64,000 nt of DNA from Botryosphaeria dothidea (Eukaryota; Ascomycota; Dothideomycetes; Botryosphaeriales; Botryosphaeriaceae), in assembly GCA_011503125.2 (NCBI GenBank), contig WWBZ02000002.1, forward strand, positions 496,001-560,000, in the 5' to 3' direction. The notes beneath the pieces are model-generated. The model was not told where the DNA came from, did not search any database, and was given only the letters and a program-made list of their open reading frames with translations. This document shows positions 49,661 to 60,419 of this stretch, one piece after another; the first letter of the stretch is position 1, and every line of letters starts with the position of its first letter. The position numbers and the translations under genes are program-made.

Positions 49661-51691
49661 TTCGATAAAAGCCATTGTTCCTCAACTGCAGCACCTGTCA
49701 GCACGAGCAAGGATCTTGGTGGCATTCTTTAGTTTCTGGTTGTTGACATGGTATTGGGACGTCGAAATGCAAGTTCGGATAACTGCCAATTCGGCATTGG
49801 TGTTCAAAATAGAAGGCAGATTACGAATCAAGAGAGAGCCAGCGCAAACACGTCCTGATATCTGAGCGCACATTGTCGGCACAACCAATCATCGTCAACA
49901 CGGGCTTGCCCCAATACGCATGTCTGCAGTAGAGATCTTCCTTTTGGCGCAAGGCCCAGCCATTTTGACGGTGAGCTCATCGTAAGCGCGGCGATGCAGA
50001 AGAGGTAACCAGAGATGAGAGACATTGTCAAGTCCGCCTTTGATCCGAGGATGTCCGGTGCAGCAGAACCGAGGGTTCGTCGTACGCAACCGTGTCTGCA
50101 GCCATAGATCTCCATGTACTTTTCATCCATGTTTCACCTCAAGTCCTTCCGCAATTTCCCCCAGGCTCCTGAAGCTAGTTCTGCAGACACGGAGGAGCCG
50201 TGATCATGAAGGAAGGGATCAAAATTAGGAAAGAAACAGGTAGCTGTGATGGCTCGGAGGTTTTAGTCAGAGCCAGAGACACCATTTACTACATTGGGTT
50301 CCTGTTAGCTGATCACGGTGGAGGTTTAAAAGAGTGTTTGGTCTACTAAACTTCATACAGGGGCTTAAACGAGCCTCGGCAGTAAAATTGAATAAGGGCC
50401 TTGTCGAGAGCTGAAAAACAGATGTTCATGGTGAATAGACGAATGAGACGACGCAAAAATGGCGATCCGCGGAGCCGTCTCTTTCTGTTGTGGTCCACTA
50501 AGCTTCGGTGAGCGAGGCTGGTCTCGCGCCAGTTCTGGCTCGGTCCCAAACGGGATTTTCCTTCTACCTCTCGCTACACATCAACGGTCCTCCTACAAGG
50601 ACTTGGCATGGGATGTGTCCTGCCACGGCGCCTATCGGAATGGCTCCCATGCTTCCTTGCGGAGCCCATCATAGCGCCGAGCGGGAACCCATGCTAAAAT
50701 CCTCCATACGTGAGAGTTGCGTGAACTAGACCACTGTATTAGCACGTCAGATGAAAAATGGCAATTAGTGTAGCGAATGTCCAGTGGTACAGCTATAGCA
50801 TAGCCCCAGAGTGCTTGCTTTGTACCGGGCCAGCTTCGAAACCTCCGCTTGTTTAGTCTGCGAGGTTGTTGCTTCACATGATAGTGTGGCGCATGTCTCT
50901 ATTGTGAAGCCGCCAGTTGCTGGATTAGGAAGGCTGTTCCAGATTCCAAATCAACCCGTGGCGATCACGCCTGCTCGCCCTGTAGCCCTGCGCGAACCCG
51001 CGCCATGGTACGGGAGCGAGTGTTCAACGGGCCGTAGCCTCAGCGCTTTCCTTTTTTCGACAAACCTCTGCTGGATGGATGCTTATTTCGCGTGCTGCCG
51101 CATTGCCTTCGATAACTGGTAACGGGGTGAATGTCCTCCCGAGCCCAGAGCCTGTCGGCGCATTCTTGGGTGCTAATTACCGCAGCAATAGTGCATGTCA
51201 GGCAACGTAGTACCCGCAGGATGCGGAAACGAGGCTCCCGGGTGGCTGATGTCGTGATAAGAAGTCCGAAGCGAGGGGGAGATCGATATCTTACCAATTT
51301 GGTTGAGGTGTTGTCGGTGTTTGAAGTCTGGCGTAGGGATTGATCCTTGATCTGCGGATCCTAACGCCTTGGTGGATGATGCGCTCAGGAATCCCCGCCC
51401 CAACCACCGCGAGTTCTCTGGGCGTTGCTTGTTCTTCGGGGTGCTGTGCCACAAGCCTTCGGGAGACCATGATCCCTCGGGCTTGTGGTGTTTTGGCCAC
51501 AATGTGCTAATGGTTGGCTCGCGTACATATACTTGCAGAGACAGCGTATCGGACCACCCATGTATATTCCCGGACACCCGACGGTCACGCAAAGCCTTGC
51601 TTGCAGTTTCAGAACAGACCTTGCTTCGTGTTTCTAAGGCCAGGTGACCATCGTTTCTCCTTTGGTTCTGAGTCACTCTTGTCCATCCGCC

Positions 51692-52567
51692 ATGTCGTAC
51701 TCTGGTGAGTATATTCTTCCATGAACTCGGACTGGTACTCTGTCTCGGAAAAAGCTCATATGTTACAGTTAGCCGATTGCCACCACAGCAACAGCCGGTA
51801 GCCGGGGGTTCTTCGAATGGCAGACCCAAGACAAGAAGGCCATCGGTACCTGTCAATTCGGCTTGCAACCACTGTCGGAGGCTCCATGCTCGGTGCGAGG
51901 ACGAGCGTCCATGCAAGCGTTGCGTTTCATCTGGCAGAGAGGTAATTCCCACTACAAGTAAACCGACTAAGGAGGTACTGATCATTGTCTGGGATTCAGA
52001 AGAATTGTTTCGACCCAGAGCACAAGAAAAGGGGCAGACCAAGAATCTATGATGTGAACATCCACAGAGCTTCGTGAGTACTGGTCAATCAAGGTCATCG
52101 GAGAGTCACTGACGACAAGCAGGTTTGAAATTGCTCCGAGAAAGATTGAGGTCACGCCCGCACAAATGCTGCAGGGTCGTTTCTCTCAGCATCATCTGAC
52201 TCCGGGATGCGGCAAGCCGACGCCTGTTCCCTTGGAGCTTAGGAGGGACTCTTCTTGCTTTATTGACAGTGCCTCTACGGCGCGTCGAGATTTGCAGTTT
52301 CCCAGAAGAGACTCGTCTTCATCGGAGGCGTCTTGGGTTGGAATGGTGGGCAGGCAAAGCTTGGTGCTCCCAGGAGCAGGCACCCCGCCAGACACACCTT
52401 CTTTTCCTGTATGGAGGGACCCTTTTGCTCCAGATGGCGGCAAATGGATGTGTGCAAAAGCTGTTTCAGATGGGGGCTCGGACTGGCGCAAAGACGAAAC
52501 GAAGCCGGTTCCGCATCCAGGAGCGAAGAAGGGGCGGTGCTTGTCGATTGATGAGCTTCTTTCCTGA
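51692..52567 (+). CDS. Small Zn2Cys6 protein with AT-hook-like motif
   Basis: Exons 51692-51704, 51769-51941, 52000-52073 and 52123-52567 give 705 bases, 234 residues. The zinc cluster is ACNHCRRLHARCEDERPCKRC, with the sixth cysteine just after SSGREKN (NCFDPEHKK), so it crosses a splice. It is directly followed by KKRGRPRI, an AT-hook-like RGRP core, a known arrangement in one group of short fungal zinc-cluster proteins. The rest is Ser/Pro-rich and disordered; there is no fungal-specific regulatory domain. The first exon is only 13 bases. Probably nuclear and DNA-binding; targets unknown. A 289-codon antisense frame over this gene is a shadow. Confidence 0.85.
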
Positions 52568-53372
52568 GAGTTGCTGAGGGTTTTGTGTGTTGAACGGCCT
52601 AATCGGGAGGGAGATATACATGGGAAAAGGCGTCTCGGTGATTTGTAGTATGGACTTTCCTTAGCTGCGAATGCATTTTCTTTCGCTGTACGTAATCTGG
52701 AATCTAACACGACTGGCTTGCCTTCACTAGGCTTAGATTCGCATCGGATGCGGGGACAAGGTTGCGGGGAAGCGTCGGAAGAGATTCTTTCACGTGGGGA
52801 TGGTGCAAGTGAAGTGCTGTTCAGCCCTGTGAAGACGACAAGGGAATACTTCATGACTCGGGAGTGGACCAACAGGGCAAATCAGGCGAGTGAAGCGACA
52901 CGACGCGCACACGGCTTGGCGCGAATTTTTGGCTACGAGTGCAAATGCACGTCGTAGGCCGAGGGGGCAAGAGCGTCGGGCAAGGGAGCAGCGCTAAGAC
53001 TCGGGTTGATTCACGCCAGGCTGAGGGCGAGGGGTGTTGAGCACCAGGCGGCATTTTCGGCAGGTTCGGCGAGGGAATCTGGAGGAAAGAGGCTTGGGAG
53101 CGTCGGCAGGTGGGCTCCAGGCTCGGCACAAACGGCGCTAAGCCTGCCCGACCAAAGGCAGGCCATGCTCGTCCAGCAACTCGGCCTCACCAACATGCGA
53201 CGCACGGCCTCGGATGCCTTCTACGGCAGTCCTGCCCACACAAACAGTGCGCATTCTCCGAGACCACGACTCGAGCGAACTCGTGTCCATGCCCCACCAT
53301 CAAGCGGGGCCCGGTTCACCCTCCATTTAAGATGCCCAGAGAACACCCTCATCTGAAGAGGCACCCGCAATC
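52568..53372. other. Intergenic before the alpha/beta hydrolase
   Basis: 3' flank of the zinc-cluster gene and promoter of the hydrolase; no other gene supported. Confidence 0.4.
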
Positions 53373-54235
53373 ATGGCTACCGATTCGAAGCCCACCATCC
53401 TGCTGGTCCCCGGCGCTTGGCAGCCCTCTGACGCCTTCGATCCCTTGCGCCAGCTTCTGACCCGGAAGGGCTATGAATCCGTTGCTGTCGACCATCCCTC
53501 TGTTGGCGGCGAGCCTGCTGACCAGACTCTGGACACCGATGTTTCTAGTCTAAGAAACACCCTCAGCCGCCTTATTGATGATCAATCCAAGGAAGTCGTT
53601 ATTCTCTTGCACTCCTACGGTACGTCCAGTGCCGCATGTCTTTTTCCTACACCACTACTTATCACCAATCCTTAGGCGGAGTCGTCGGCTCCTGTGCGAG
53701 CCAGGGCTTCGGCTTCAAGCAGCGCGCCAGCGAGGGAAAGAAGGGCGGCATTCTAGGGATTATCTACCTGTCCGCCTTCGCCCTTCCAAAGGGAAAGAGC
53801 CTGCTGGATATGCTTGGCGGACAGCCGTTGCCGTGGATGAGGATTGAGGTACGTCGCCGTGTTCTAGGGCCAAACTATTCCATCTGATGTCTCCAGGGCC
53901 CCAAAGTCTTCGTCGATCTGCCTCCGGCAACTGGCTTCCCAGACTTGCCGCCTGCTGAGCAAGAAAAATGGACCGCTCGCCTTACCCACACTTCCGCTGC
54001 CGTCTTCTCCGGCCCTTCAACCTATGAACCGTGGCACGACATCCCCTGCATGTACTTCATCTGTGATGGCGACACCATTCTTATCCCGCCGATCCAGGAG
54101 GCCATGGCTGCGTCTCTAGGTACCACCATCCGGAGGAACTCCGGTGCTCACTCCGCTTTCCTCTCTGTGCCCGACCAGGTCATTGAGGGAATAGAGGCCG
54201 CAGTGCAGGAAGGACGCGAGAAGACTAAGATTTGA
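53373..54235 (+). CDS. Alpha/beta hydrolase
   Basis: Exons 53373-53619, 53676-53848 and 53897-54235 give 759 bases, 252 residues. TILLVPGAWQPSDAFDPL supplies the oxyanion region, LLHSYGGVVGS (Ser81, across a splice) the nucleophile elbow, YFICDGDTILIPP the likely acid region and NSGAHSAFLS the histidine. Length and motifs match a broad fungal group of small cytosolic hydrolases often next to flavin monooxygenases. It converges with a FAD monooxygenase with only 81 bases between stops. It does not resemble the kynurenine formamidase Bna7, so I do not assign that step to it. Substrate unknown. Confidence 0.9.
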
Positions 54236-54316
54236 TCATATATCCCAGGAAATATAGAAATTCTATTCATTTGTTCACTACGCAGCTGTCTCTTTCAAGG
54301 GGGAAAAAATCTCACT

Positions 54317-55552
54317 TCACAGCACATAGCCCTCCAGCGACGTTGCGTCAGTGGCTATACTCAAAGGCTTACCCGCCTTCATTGCCTTGATGTGCGGGTG
54401 CCTCAAAGGCAGCGAGTCGAAATCCGGGTCTTGCATAGCCCAGAAACACTCCCGAGAAACAGGATCGACGACTTCAAGGAAGATCTTCCGCCGCGCATTC
54501 GCCCAGGCATCAAGCACACCATCCGGAGCTCCGCGTTGTAGGTGGGAAGCAAGGGCGTCAGCCAAGCTACCAGCATCGAAAACACCAGTAGCCATTCCCC
54601 ACCCCGCATAAGGGTTTGTCACTATGCCTTCGGTTAGCTAAACTCATCCTACCCATCCGGATACGAATCACCTACGATGTGCCGCGTCTCCAGCCAACAG
54701 AACACGCCCCTTCCGGAATGTCGTTGCGCAAAGCTGTTGTGCTTTGTATGGAGCCAAACGATTGAGTTTGTATTGCAAAGGCCTGGGGCCTGGAAACATG
54801 GCTTCGAACTTTTCCGGGGCCACGTTTTCGATCTCTTTCAGTCCGAAACCCAGGGGAACGCTGAATGATACACGCCAAAGCCCATCACTTGTAATCTGAC
54901 TGATCAAACCGTAGTTTTCTGTATCGGCCATGAAGTTGGCGTCCTTGAATCCTCCATGCTTGGCAAAATCGTAGTAGACGTCTGAAGCAACGAGCTGGCA
55001 TGGCAACGTCTCTCCTTCGAATTGGATTCCAGTCAACTTCCTCACAGTGCTTCTTCCGCCGTCTGCACCCACAACAATGGAAGCTTCGATGTCTTTCTCG
55101 GGTCCATCGCTTGTCGCTACGGTTGCTTTGATGGTATCCTGCGACGAGTCGTCCAAGGATCGCAGTGCATGACCCATCAGCACGGTCACATTGCTATTCT
55201 TCTTGACATGCTCGTACACAACCCTGGTAAGCTTTCCCTGCGGTATGATCATGACACCTGGCCTAGCAGGACTGTGAGGAGGCTCAAAAAGGACCGAAGA
55301 GTCGGAAGTCCTCCGGAAAGTAAGCCCTGTGCTGGCCAGCTGTCCCGCCTCCGCCACTAAATCGTCAAAAATTCCCGCTTTCTTGAATTCGGGAAAAACT
55401 GCTGGCAGATGGGCCATCGCTTTTGGTGCATCGTCCAAGTCACCTTGCGCTTCGACGACGGTGACGTTGACATTCGCAAGGCTGAGTCGTAGTGCGAGGA
55501 TCAGCCCTACAGGGCCGGCGCCAACGATGAGGACGGTAGTTTTGCTCTCCAT
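54317..55552 (-). CDS. FAD-dependent (group A) aromatic-type monooxygenase
   Basis: Exons 55552-54676 and 54621-54317 give 1182 bases, 393 residues. The dinucleotide motif is TTVLIVGAGPVGLILALRLS at the N-terminus; the second motif is SIVVGADGGRSTVRKLTG; the splice restores GDAAHLTNPYAGWGMATG, the flavin ribityl/phosphate motif. No thioredoxin-like C-terminal domain, so this is the short, salicylate-hydroxylase-like size class. Such enzymes use NAD(P)H and oxygen to hydroxylate aromatic rings or oxidise polyketide intermediates. In this neighbourhood it is a candidate for the step from anthranilate to 2,3-dihydroxybenzoate, but it is 6 kb beyond the tryptophan-synthase-like gene, and substrate cannot be read from sequence. 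Confidence 0.9.
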
Positions 55553-56827
55553 TGCGAAGCGATGAAAGATGGATGAGCACTCGGATCAATTTCACTCTGG
55601 CTGACTTTATATTTGTTTTGAGCAGAACACCCATGACACGCCGAATATTCCTTTGTCTCTCTTTTTCTGCCACCCATGACGCCTTCCGTGGTGTTCCAGC
55701 CCATCAGCTTCGCAGGTTTCCCGGGAATAGACTCTTACTGCGGCCGGTGAGATGTGGGGACCGCGAGGACGGATGACGTGGGGAGCCGACTCCATTTGTT
55801 ACCTTGACAACCCTGGCCCTCGGAACAAAGTCAGACTTGCAGCAACGTTTACCAGGCACCTCTTTGTTTGCCAAGTCCGAGTTTTGGAATTTCCCAAAAA
55901 TTGCTTGACCCTGTTTGCGTCATCGCTCCTACTTATCAAGGGATGAAGCTTGCGCCAGTACACCAAAGACTTAAACGCCTTGGCAGCTTTCCTGGGGAAA
56001 GGTCGCAGACGTCCATCCCTTCCTGTATTAACCGCGCACGAGCCCCGTTCCTGTGGATTTGGAGCCTCCGCTCTTACGGCTCTCGCGTGAGCTGAAGTAG
56101 CGAACCTTTCCTACCTGGATTGCTTACGCCGCTTCTTAGAACGCTTATCGCTTAGCCACGCCAAGCCACCAGGTTTGTGAGCCTTCAGGCGTGTCGCTCA
56201 CTATTCGTCAACATGTTCAGCTCAAACTAGACCAGTGTTGCTGACAAAACATGGGACCGAATGACGACCCCGAACCGCGACCCCACTTATTACCGCTTCC
56301 ATATCCCAAGTGCACCCTGACTCCTTCCGATCTCCACGCGAATCGAGGGGCCATGGAATTGGCACAAGATCACTGTGGCATTTGACATTCAGCTGACATG
56401 CGCCAGGCTAAAAACAGCTGGTAGCGAACGGGGGTTTAACTGCATCTCAGTAGATGCCCGAAGCTATTCGGGACCTAACCAGGCTTTGACATCTTGGTGT
56501 AGATTTTGTGGAGGATTCACCAGCCATTCGCACTGCTATCTATATTTGATCTGGTGGTTCACGCAGAGTACGGAAAGCACTATGGTCTCTGCAACTACCC
56601 TGTTGTGTTGAGATCCGTATGTTGTCTACTTTCACCATAACCTAATGTTCTCAAGAATGGTGTATTTACGCCATTAATTTGACGCTGCTCGTTGAAGCTA
56701 GCTGACTACTTTTTACAGAAGAACCAAAACGAGCAATCTTGCGCCTGAGAAAAGGGCCAATGAACTTGGATTAGAAGTTCGCTGACTTCATCTTTCTGAA
56801 TCAAATATACGCGTACGTTGACAGCAT
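55553..56827. other. Intergenic, 5' flank of the FAD monooxygenase
   Basis: Moderately AT-rich, no gene, repeat or motif supported. Confidence 0.45.
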
Positions 56828-58820
56828 CTACAATATCGCAAGTCCAGAAAATGCCCGACTATCATCCTCGTAAATCATCCTCTTTCCGTGGCCATCTAAG
56901 TCACAACTGTAAGTTGCGCCTGCCAAATCCGTCACGAATATATGCCCGCTACCCACGTCCACCTTCAGTCCAATCACTTCGTTGAACTTCGTTGCCAGGA
57001 TCCTGTACTTCCTCGATCCCGCTACCTTCTCATCCTCCACAATCCTACCACCCCCATCCAGCGTCACCATGTTCAAACTATTCTCAAACGGCAGCTCCCC
57101 CCTATCCGTCCAATACAACCTCTCACCCTACTCCCCCTCCTTCTCCACCCACTCCAAGTCGATCGGCTCCGGCAGCCCGCCCAGCACCTCCTCCGCCTCC
57201 GCGCCGCCGCCATCCAACCGCTTACAAAAGATCCTCCCCTCCCCGCCCTTACTCGGCCCCTTCTGCGACCAGAACACCCTCCCAAGCCCCCTCGCCACCG
57301 CCACGCCCACGCACCACCTCCGCGCATCGCCCCCACCAACCCGCCAATCCCCGTTGCGCACGACCTCTTCCAACCCTTCCCCCTCGTACCCGCACCGCAG
57401 CAACCCCATGCCCTCGCGGTCGCAGAAGTAGACCTGCCGGCTGGCGGAGTCGACGCACACCTGCTTCGGCGTGTGCACGCGCTCGTCGTCGGCGCCGATC
57501 AGCGCGCGCGCGTCGGACAGGTGCGGCAGCGTGGCCGTGTGCAGTGCGCCGCCGGGGGCGCCCATGGCCGCGCCCATGGTCGTCCAGAAGACGCGGGAGG
57601 TGCGCGGGCAGATGGCGATGCCGTCGGGAGCGGGGAGGTTGGAGAGGAGCGTGTGGATGGTGGGTGTGGGGGAGGGCGACACAGGAAGGGCGAGGGAGAG
57701 CAGGGCGCCGGCGTTGCGGAAGGATGTTTGTGAGAAGAGGCCGAGGTCGAGGGCGAGGAGGCGGTGTGGGGGCTGTGCGGTGGAGGGGTTGGGGGAGGGA
57801 GTGGGCGGAGGGTAGAAGCCGCCTGAGGGGCTTTTGTTGCCGAGCTTGCCTTTGGCGAAGTAGTTTTGGCGCAGGTGGTCGAGGTGGTTGCGGGGGAGGT
57901 TGCGCTCTTTGATGTAGTGCTCTTCGATGAAGGCGATGGTGTCGAGGCCGGTGACTGTTCGGTGATGATGGGAGTCAGTCGAGGAAAGCGATGGCTCGGA
58001 GTAGATGGTGCGGCACTTACGATCCATGAGCCTGAAAGGTAGATAGGATCCGCCCAAGATGACGTCTGAATAGATGGCGTCCAGCGTGGGCACGTCAGCC
58101 ACGTCTTCGGCCAGGATGGTCAGCAGCTCGCGCTTGACTGCCGCCCACAGTCTGTTGAAGATGAAGCCTGTCGACTCTCTGCGTGCCACGTACGGCCTCA
58201 GCCCTGCCTCCTTGAACCGTTCCATCAGGAATGGGAAGAGCTCGGGCGAAGTGAAACCGTCCGTCATGAGCTCGGTCGCCATGATCTTGGGCGGCATGAA
58301 GTAGTGGGTGTTGAGGATGCGCTTCTTGGCGGCATCGCTGACTTTAACGAGCATCTCGGACTATTTGTAGGACGATGAGTTCGTGGCAAGGATACAATCG
58401 TCCGGGGCAGCCTCCTCGAGCTCCGCAAAAGTGTCGATCTTCAACTGGAACATTTCGGGGACGCATTCGAAGACGAGCCAGGCTTCTTGCACGGCGACCG
58501 TCAGGTCTTCAAAAGCAGCCGTCTTGCCAGACGGTACCTGCCTCGCGAGCTCTTGATAAGCGTGAAGGTTTTCGTCGACGTACTGAAGACACTCGTGACG
58601 CTGCTTTGCATCAGGGTCTCGAATGTGGACGTGGTATCCGGCAGCAGCCCAGCATGATGCTGCCCATGTGTCAGATTTTTAAATATTATCTGGACCGAAT
58701 TTCCAGTAGCACCACCGCCTACTCACCTATGCGGCGCCCGAGTACGCCAACACCGAGCACTGCGACAGGTCGGCTTTCGAACCCTTGCGGAGGCGTCCAG
58801 GTTGGCGCAAGAGATCCCAT
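56828..58820 (-). pseudogene. 3-hydroxyacyl-CoA dehydrogenase/beta-propeller fusion with two in-frame TAG codons
   Basis: Exons 58820-58727, 58659-58021 and 57954-56828 join to 1860 bases (620 codons) in one frame. Part one has the NAD motif VAVLGVGVLGRRIAS, then FECVPEMFQLK and ATNSSSYK; part two is the C-terminal dehydrogenase domain (THYFMPPK, STGFIFNRLWAAVKRE, GLDTIAFIEEHY). The rest resembles an SMP-30/YWTD-type beta-propeller (PAPDGIAICPRTSRVFWT, KQVCVDSASRQVYFCDREG, LPEPIDLEW, RLYWTDRGELPFENSLN). Codon 131 (58363-58361) and codon 520 (57130-57128) are TAG, yet the frame on both sides is intact and conserved-looking. Two nonsense mutations with no frameshift suggest recent loss; amber readthrough or base errors are the alternatives. 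The second stop could be removed only by a 60-base intron that would delete conserved propeller text. Confidence 0.65.
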
Positions 58821-60419
58821 TGTGCAAGCAATATTTTATATACCACGGTGTTTCGAATTATGAGATCAATATGCAAGGGAGGAGAGGAATACGACAATGG
58901 GACATCGGCCATAAAAGAAGACTCGGCGGGCTTAAGAACGATGGGATCGGCGGCTGCTAAGGAGAATCATCACGGAGTACCCCAGAGTGACGTTTCCCCA
59001 ATACATGGACATGACGACTGATCGAGCTGCCAGAAAAATTCCATGACCACGCACTTGGACCACTGGGTGAGAGGTGCTTCGTGTCGAAATGTTTACTCGG
59101 CCGAGTGGGTTGGTCTTTGCGGTGCTCCGTTGCTGCTCGATCTTCAGAACACGTGACAACCCCCCTTTCCATGTTCTGGACGTGTCTGATTCTCTTTTTT
59201 ACGGGAAACCATTCGAGGCCGTCCCCATTTGAAACATACTATTGAACAAGTGGGTTATTTGTATAGGGAGTGAAGTTCATCGTAGATTGGCATGAGGAGG
59301 AAGAGGGTAGGTGACCCGGTCCCTCTTATATAGTAGCTATATAACAAATTCTCGGTGTTGACCCTTGGTTCAATCAGACCCTGTTCCTCCCAACACATAC
59401 TCACCTTCAAAGTGCCAATGTGCATTTCCGTTCATGCTGCAAGATCCAGTAGACCTCTCGGACAATCTTGGGGTATACTCGGACGTCGTACGACATCGTC
59501 GGCCCGATCACGGAAGTCTCGTGCTGCCGCTGGTTCTGAAAACAACGGAAGATCATTAGCCCAGTGGCTCACCATATAAAATGGCGACCAGAACGTGGTT
59601 TTTGGCCACAAAAATCTCCGATTGGCTGCTCGCCGTCTGGGGTTTCCCGTACAGGCAATTGTCACGACATGATCACTGATCAAGTACCGAGGCAGTCTCT
59701 GTAGAGTAAGATGATTTGCAGGCATTGAGGCTCTATGAAGCTTAGCATGATAAGCTTTGGAGAGGAGTATTTGTCGGTGAGAATCGGGGTCGACTCGCCT
59801 ACCACTGCTCGGGATGATCTTGCCATGCGAAGCTGGCGTTTTCGTACCGACCTTCAGTTACATACAACTTCGCATTCAATTCAGCTCATGACTGCAGCAA
59901 TAGTACGATCTCATCTATAATAGCTTCTATATCAGACAAACTCCATACCTGTAAATGAGTGCTTTGTTTTACGTGCGTGATATACCTCTGGGCTAGGGAG
60001 GCCAAAGTACCTGGCATTCCGATGTGGGCGGTAGCGGCGGGAAATGGCCTGAGCACATATCGGTTACCCCTTCAGGACAGAGCATTGTGAAATCTGATGG
60101 AGCGAAATAATGGCGGCCGACACGTACCGAGGTTGTCAGGATAAAGTGGGCCGTCATGAAGCCCTCGAAAAGTAGCGGATACTCTCACACTCCACTTTGC
60201 AAAACAAGCTTTGTACTCCCAAAACTTTTCCACATGAAGTCTCCAGCCCAAACCAAGCATGTAGCTTGTTTCCAGAAATTTATTCAAATCGTCAGCAGAG
60301 GCGCGCGAGGGCTTTTGTTCAGCAACAAGACTGTTTTGAAACTTCATGCAGCATCTGCAGAGATGATTGAAGTTGGTCCAGCGATATGGGTTATGTATTC
60401 GATGCACCTCACATATTAT
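58821..60419. other. Intergenic (1.6 kb)
   Basis: An AT palindrome, TTATATAG-TAG-CTATATAA, is at 59326-59344. No gene supported. Confidence 0.45.

Larger units (their letters stand above)
48687..51691. other. Gene-poor region (3 kb)
   Basis: Starts with the promoter and CGG array of the tryptophan-synthase-like gene; a run of about ten C is near 49085; a degenerate palindromic copy is at 49582-49660. A minus-strand stretch at 49895-50130 is open in two frames but unrecognised. No gene is called. Confidence 0.45.

Noticed and set aside
49828..50130. Possible minus-strand gene fragment
   Set aside because: Two different frames are equally open and neither matches a family I know; kept only as a note in the spacer entry.
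51173..52042. 289-codon minus-strand frame opposite the small zinc-cluster gene
   Set aside because: The plus strand has a spliced zinc cluster with correct cysteines; the antisense frame has no domain.
53373..54235. Alpha/beta hydrolase as the kynurenine formamidase of the pathway
   Set aside because: Motifs (PGAWQPSD, HSYGG) belong to another hydrolase group than Bna7-type formamidases.
57071..57130. A 60-base intron ending at the second TAG of the dehydrogenase/propeller gene
   Set aside because: It is in frame but has a poor donor and would delete the conserved LPEPIDLEW segment of the propeller.
59326..59344. AT-rich palindrome as a regulatory or origin site
   Set aside because: Short and low complexity; no gene or repeat context supports a function.
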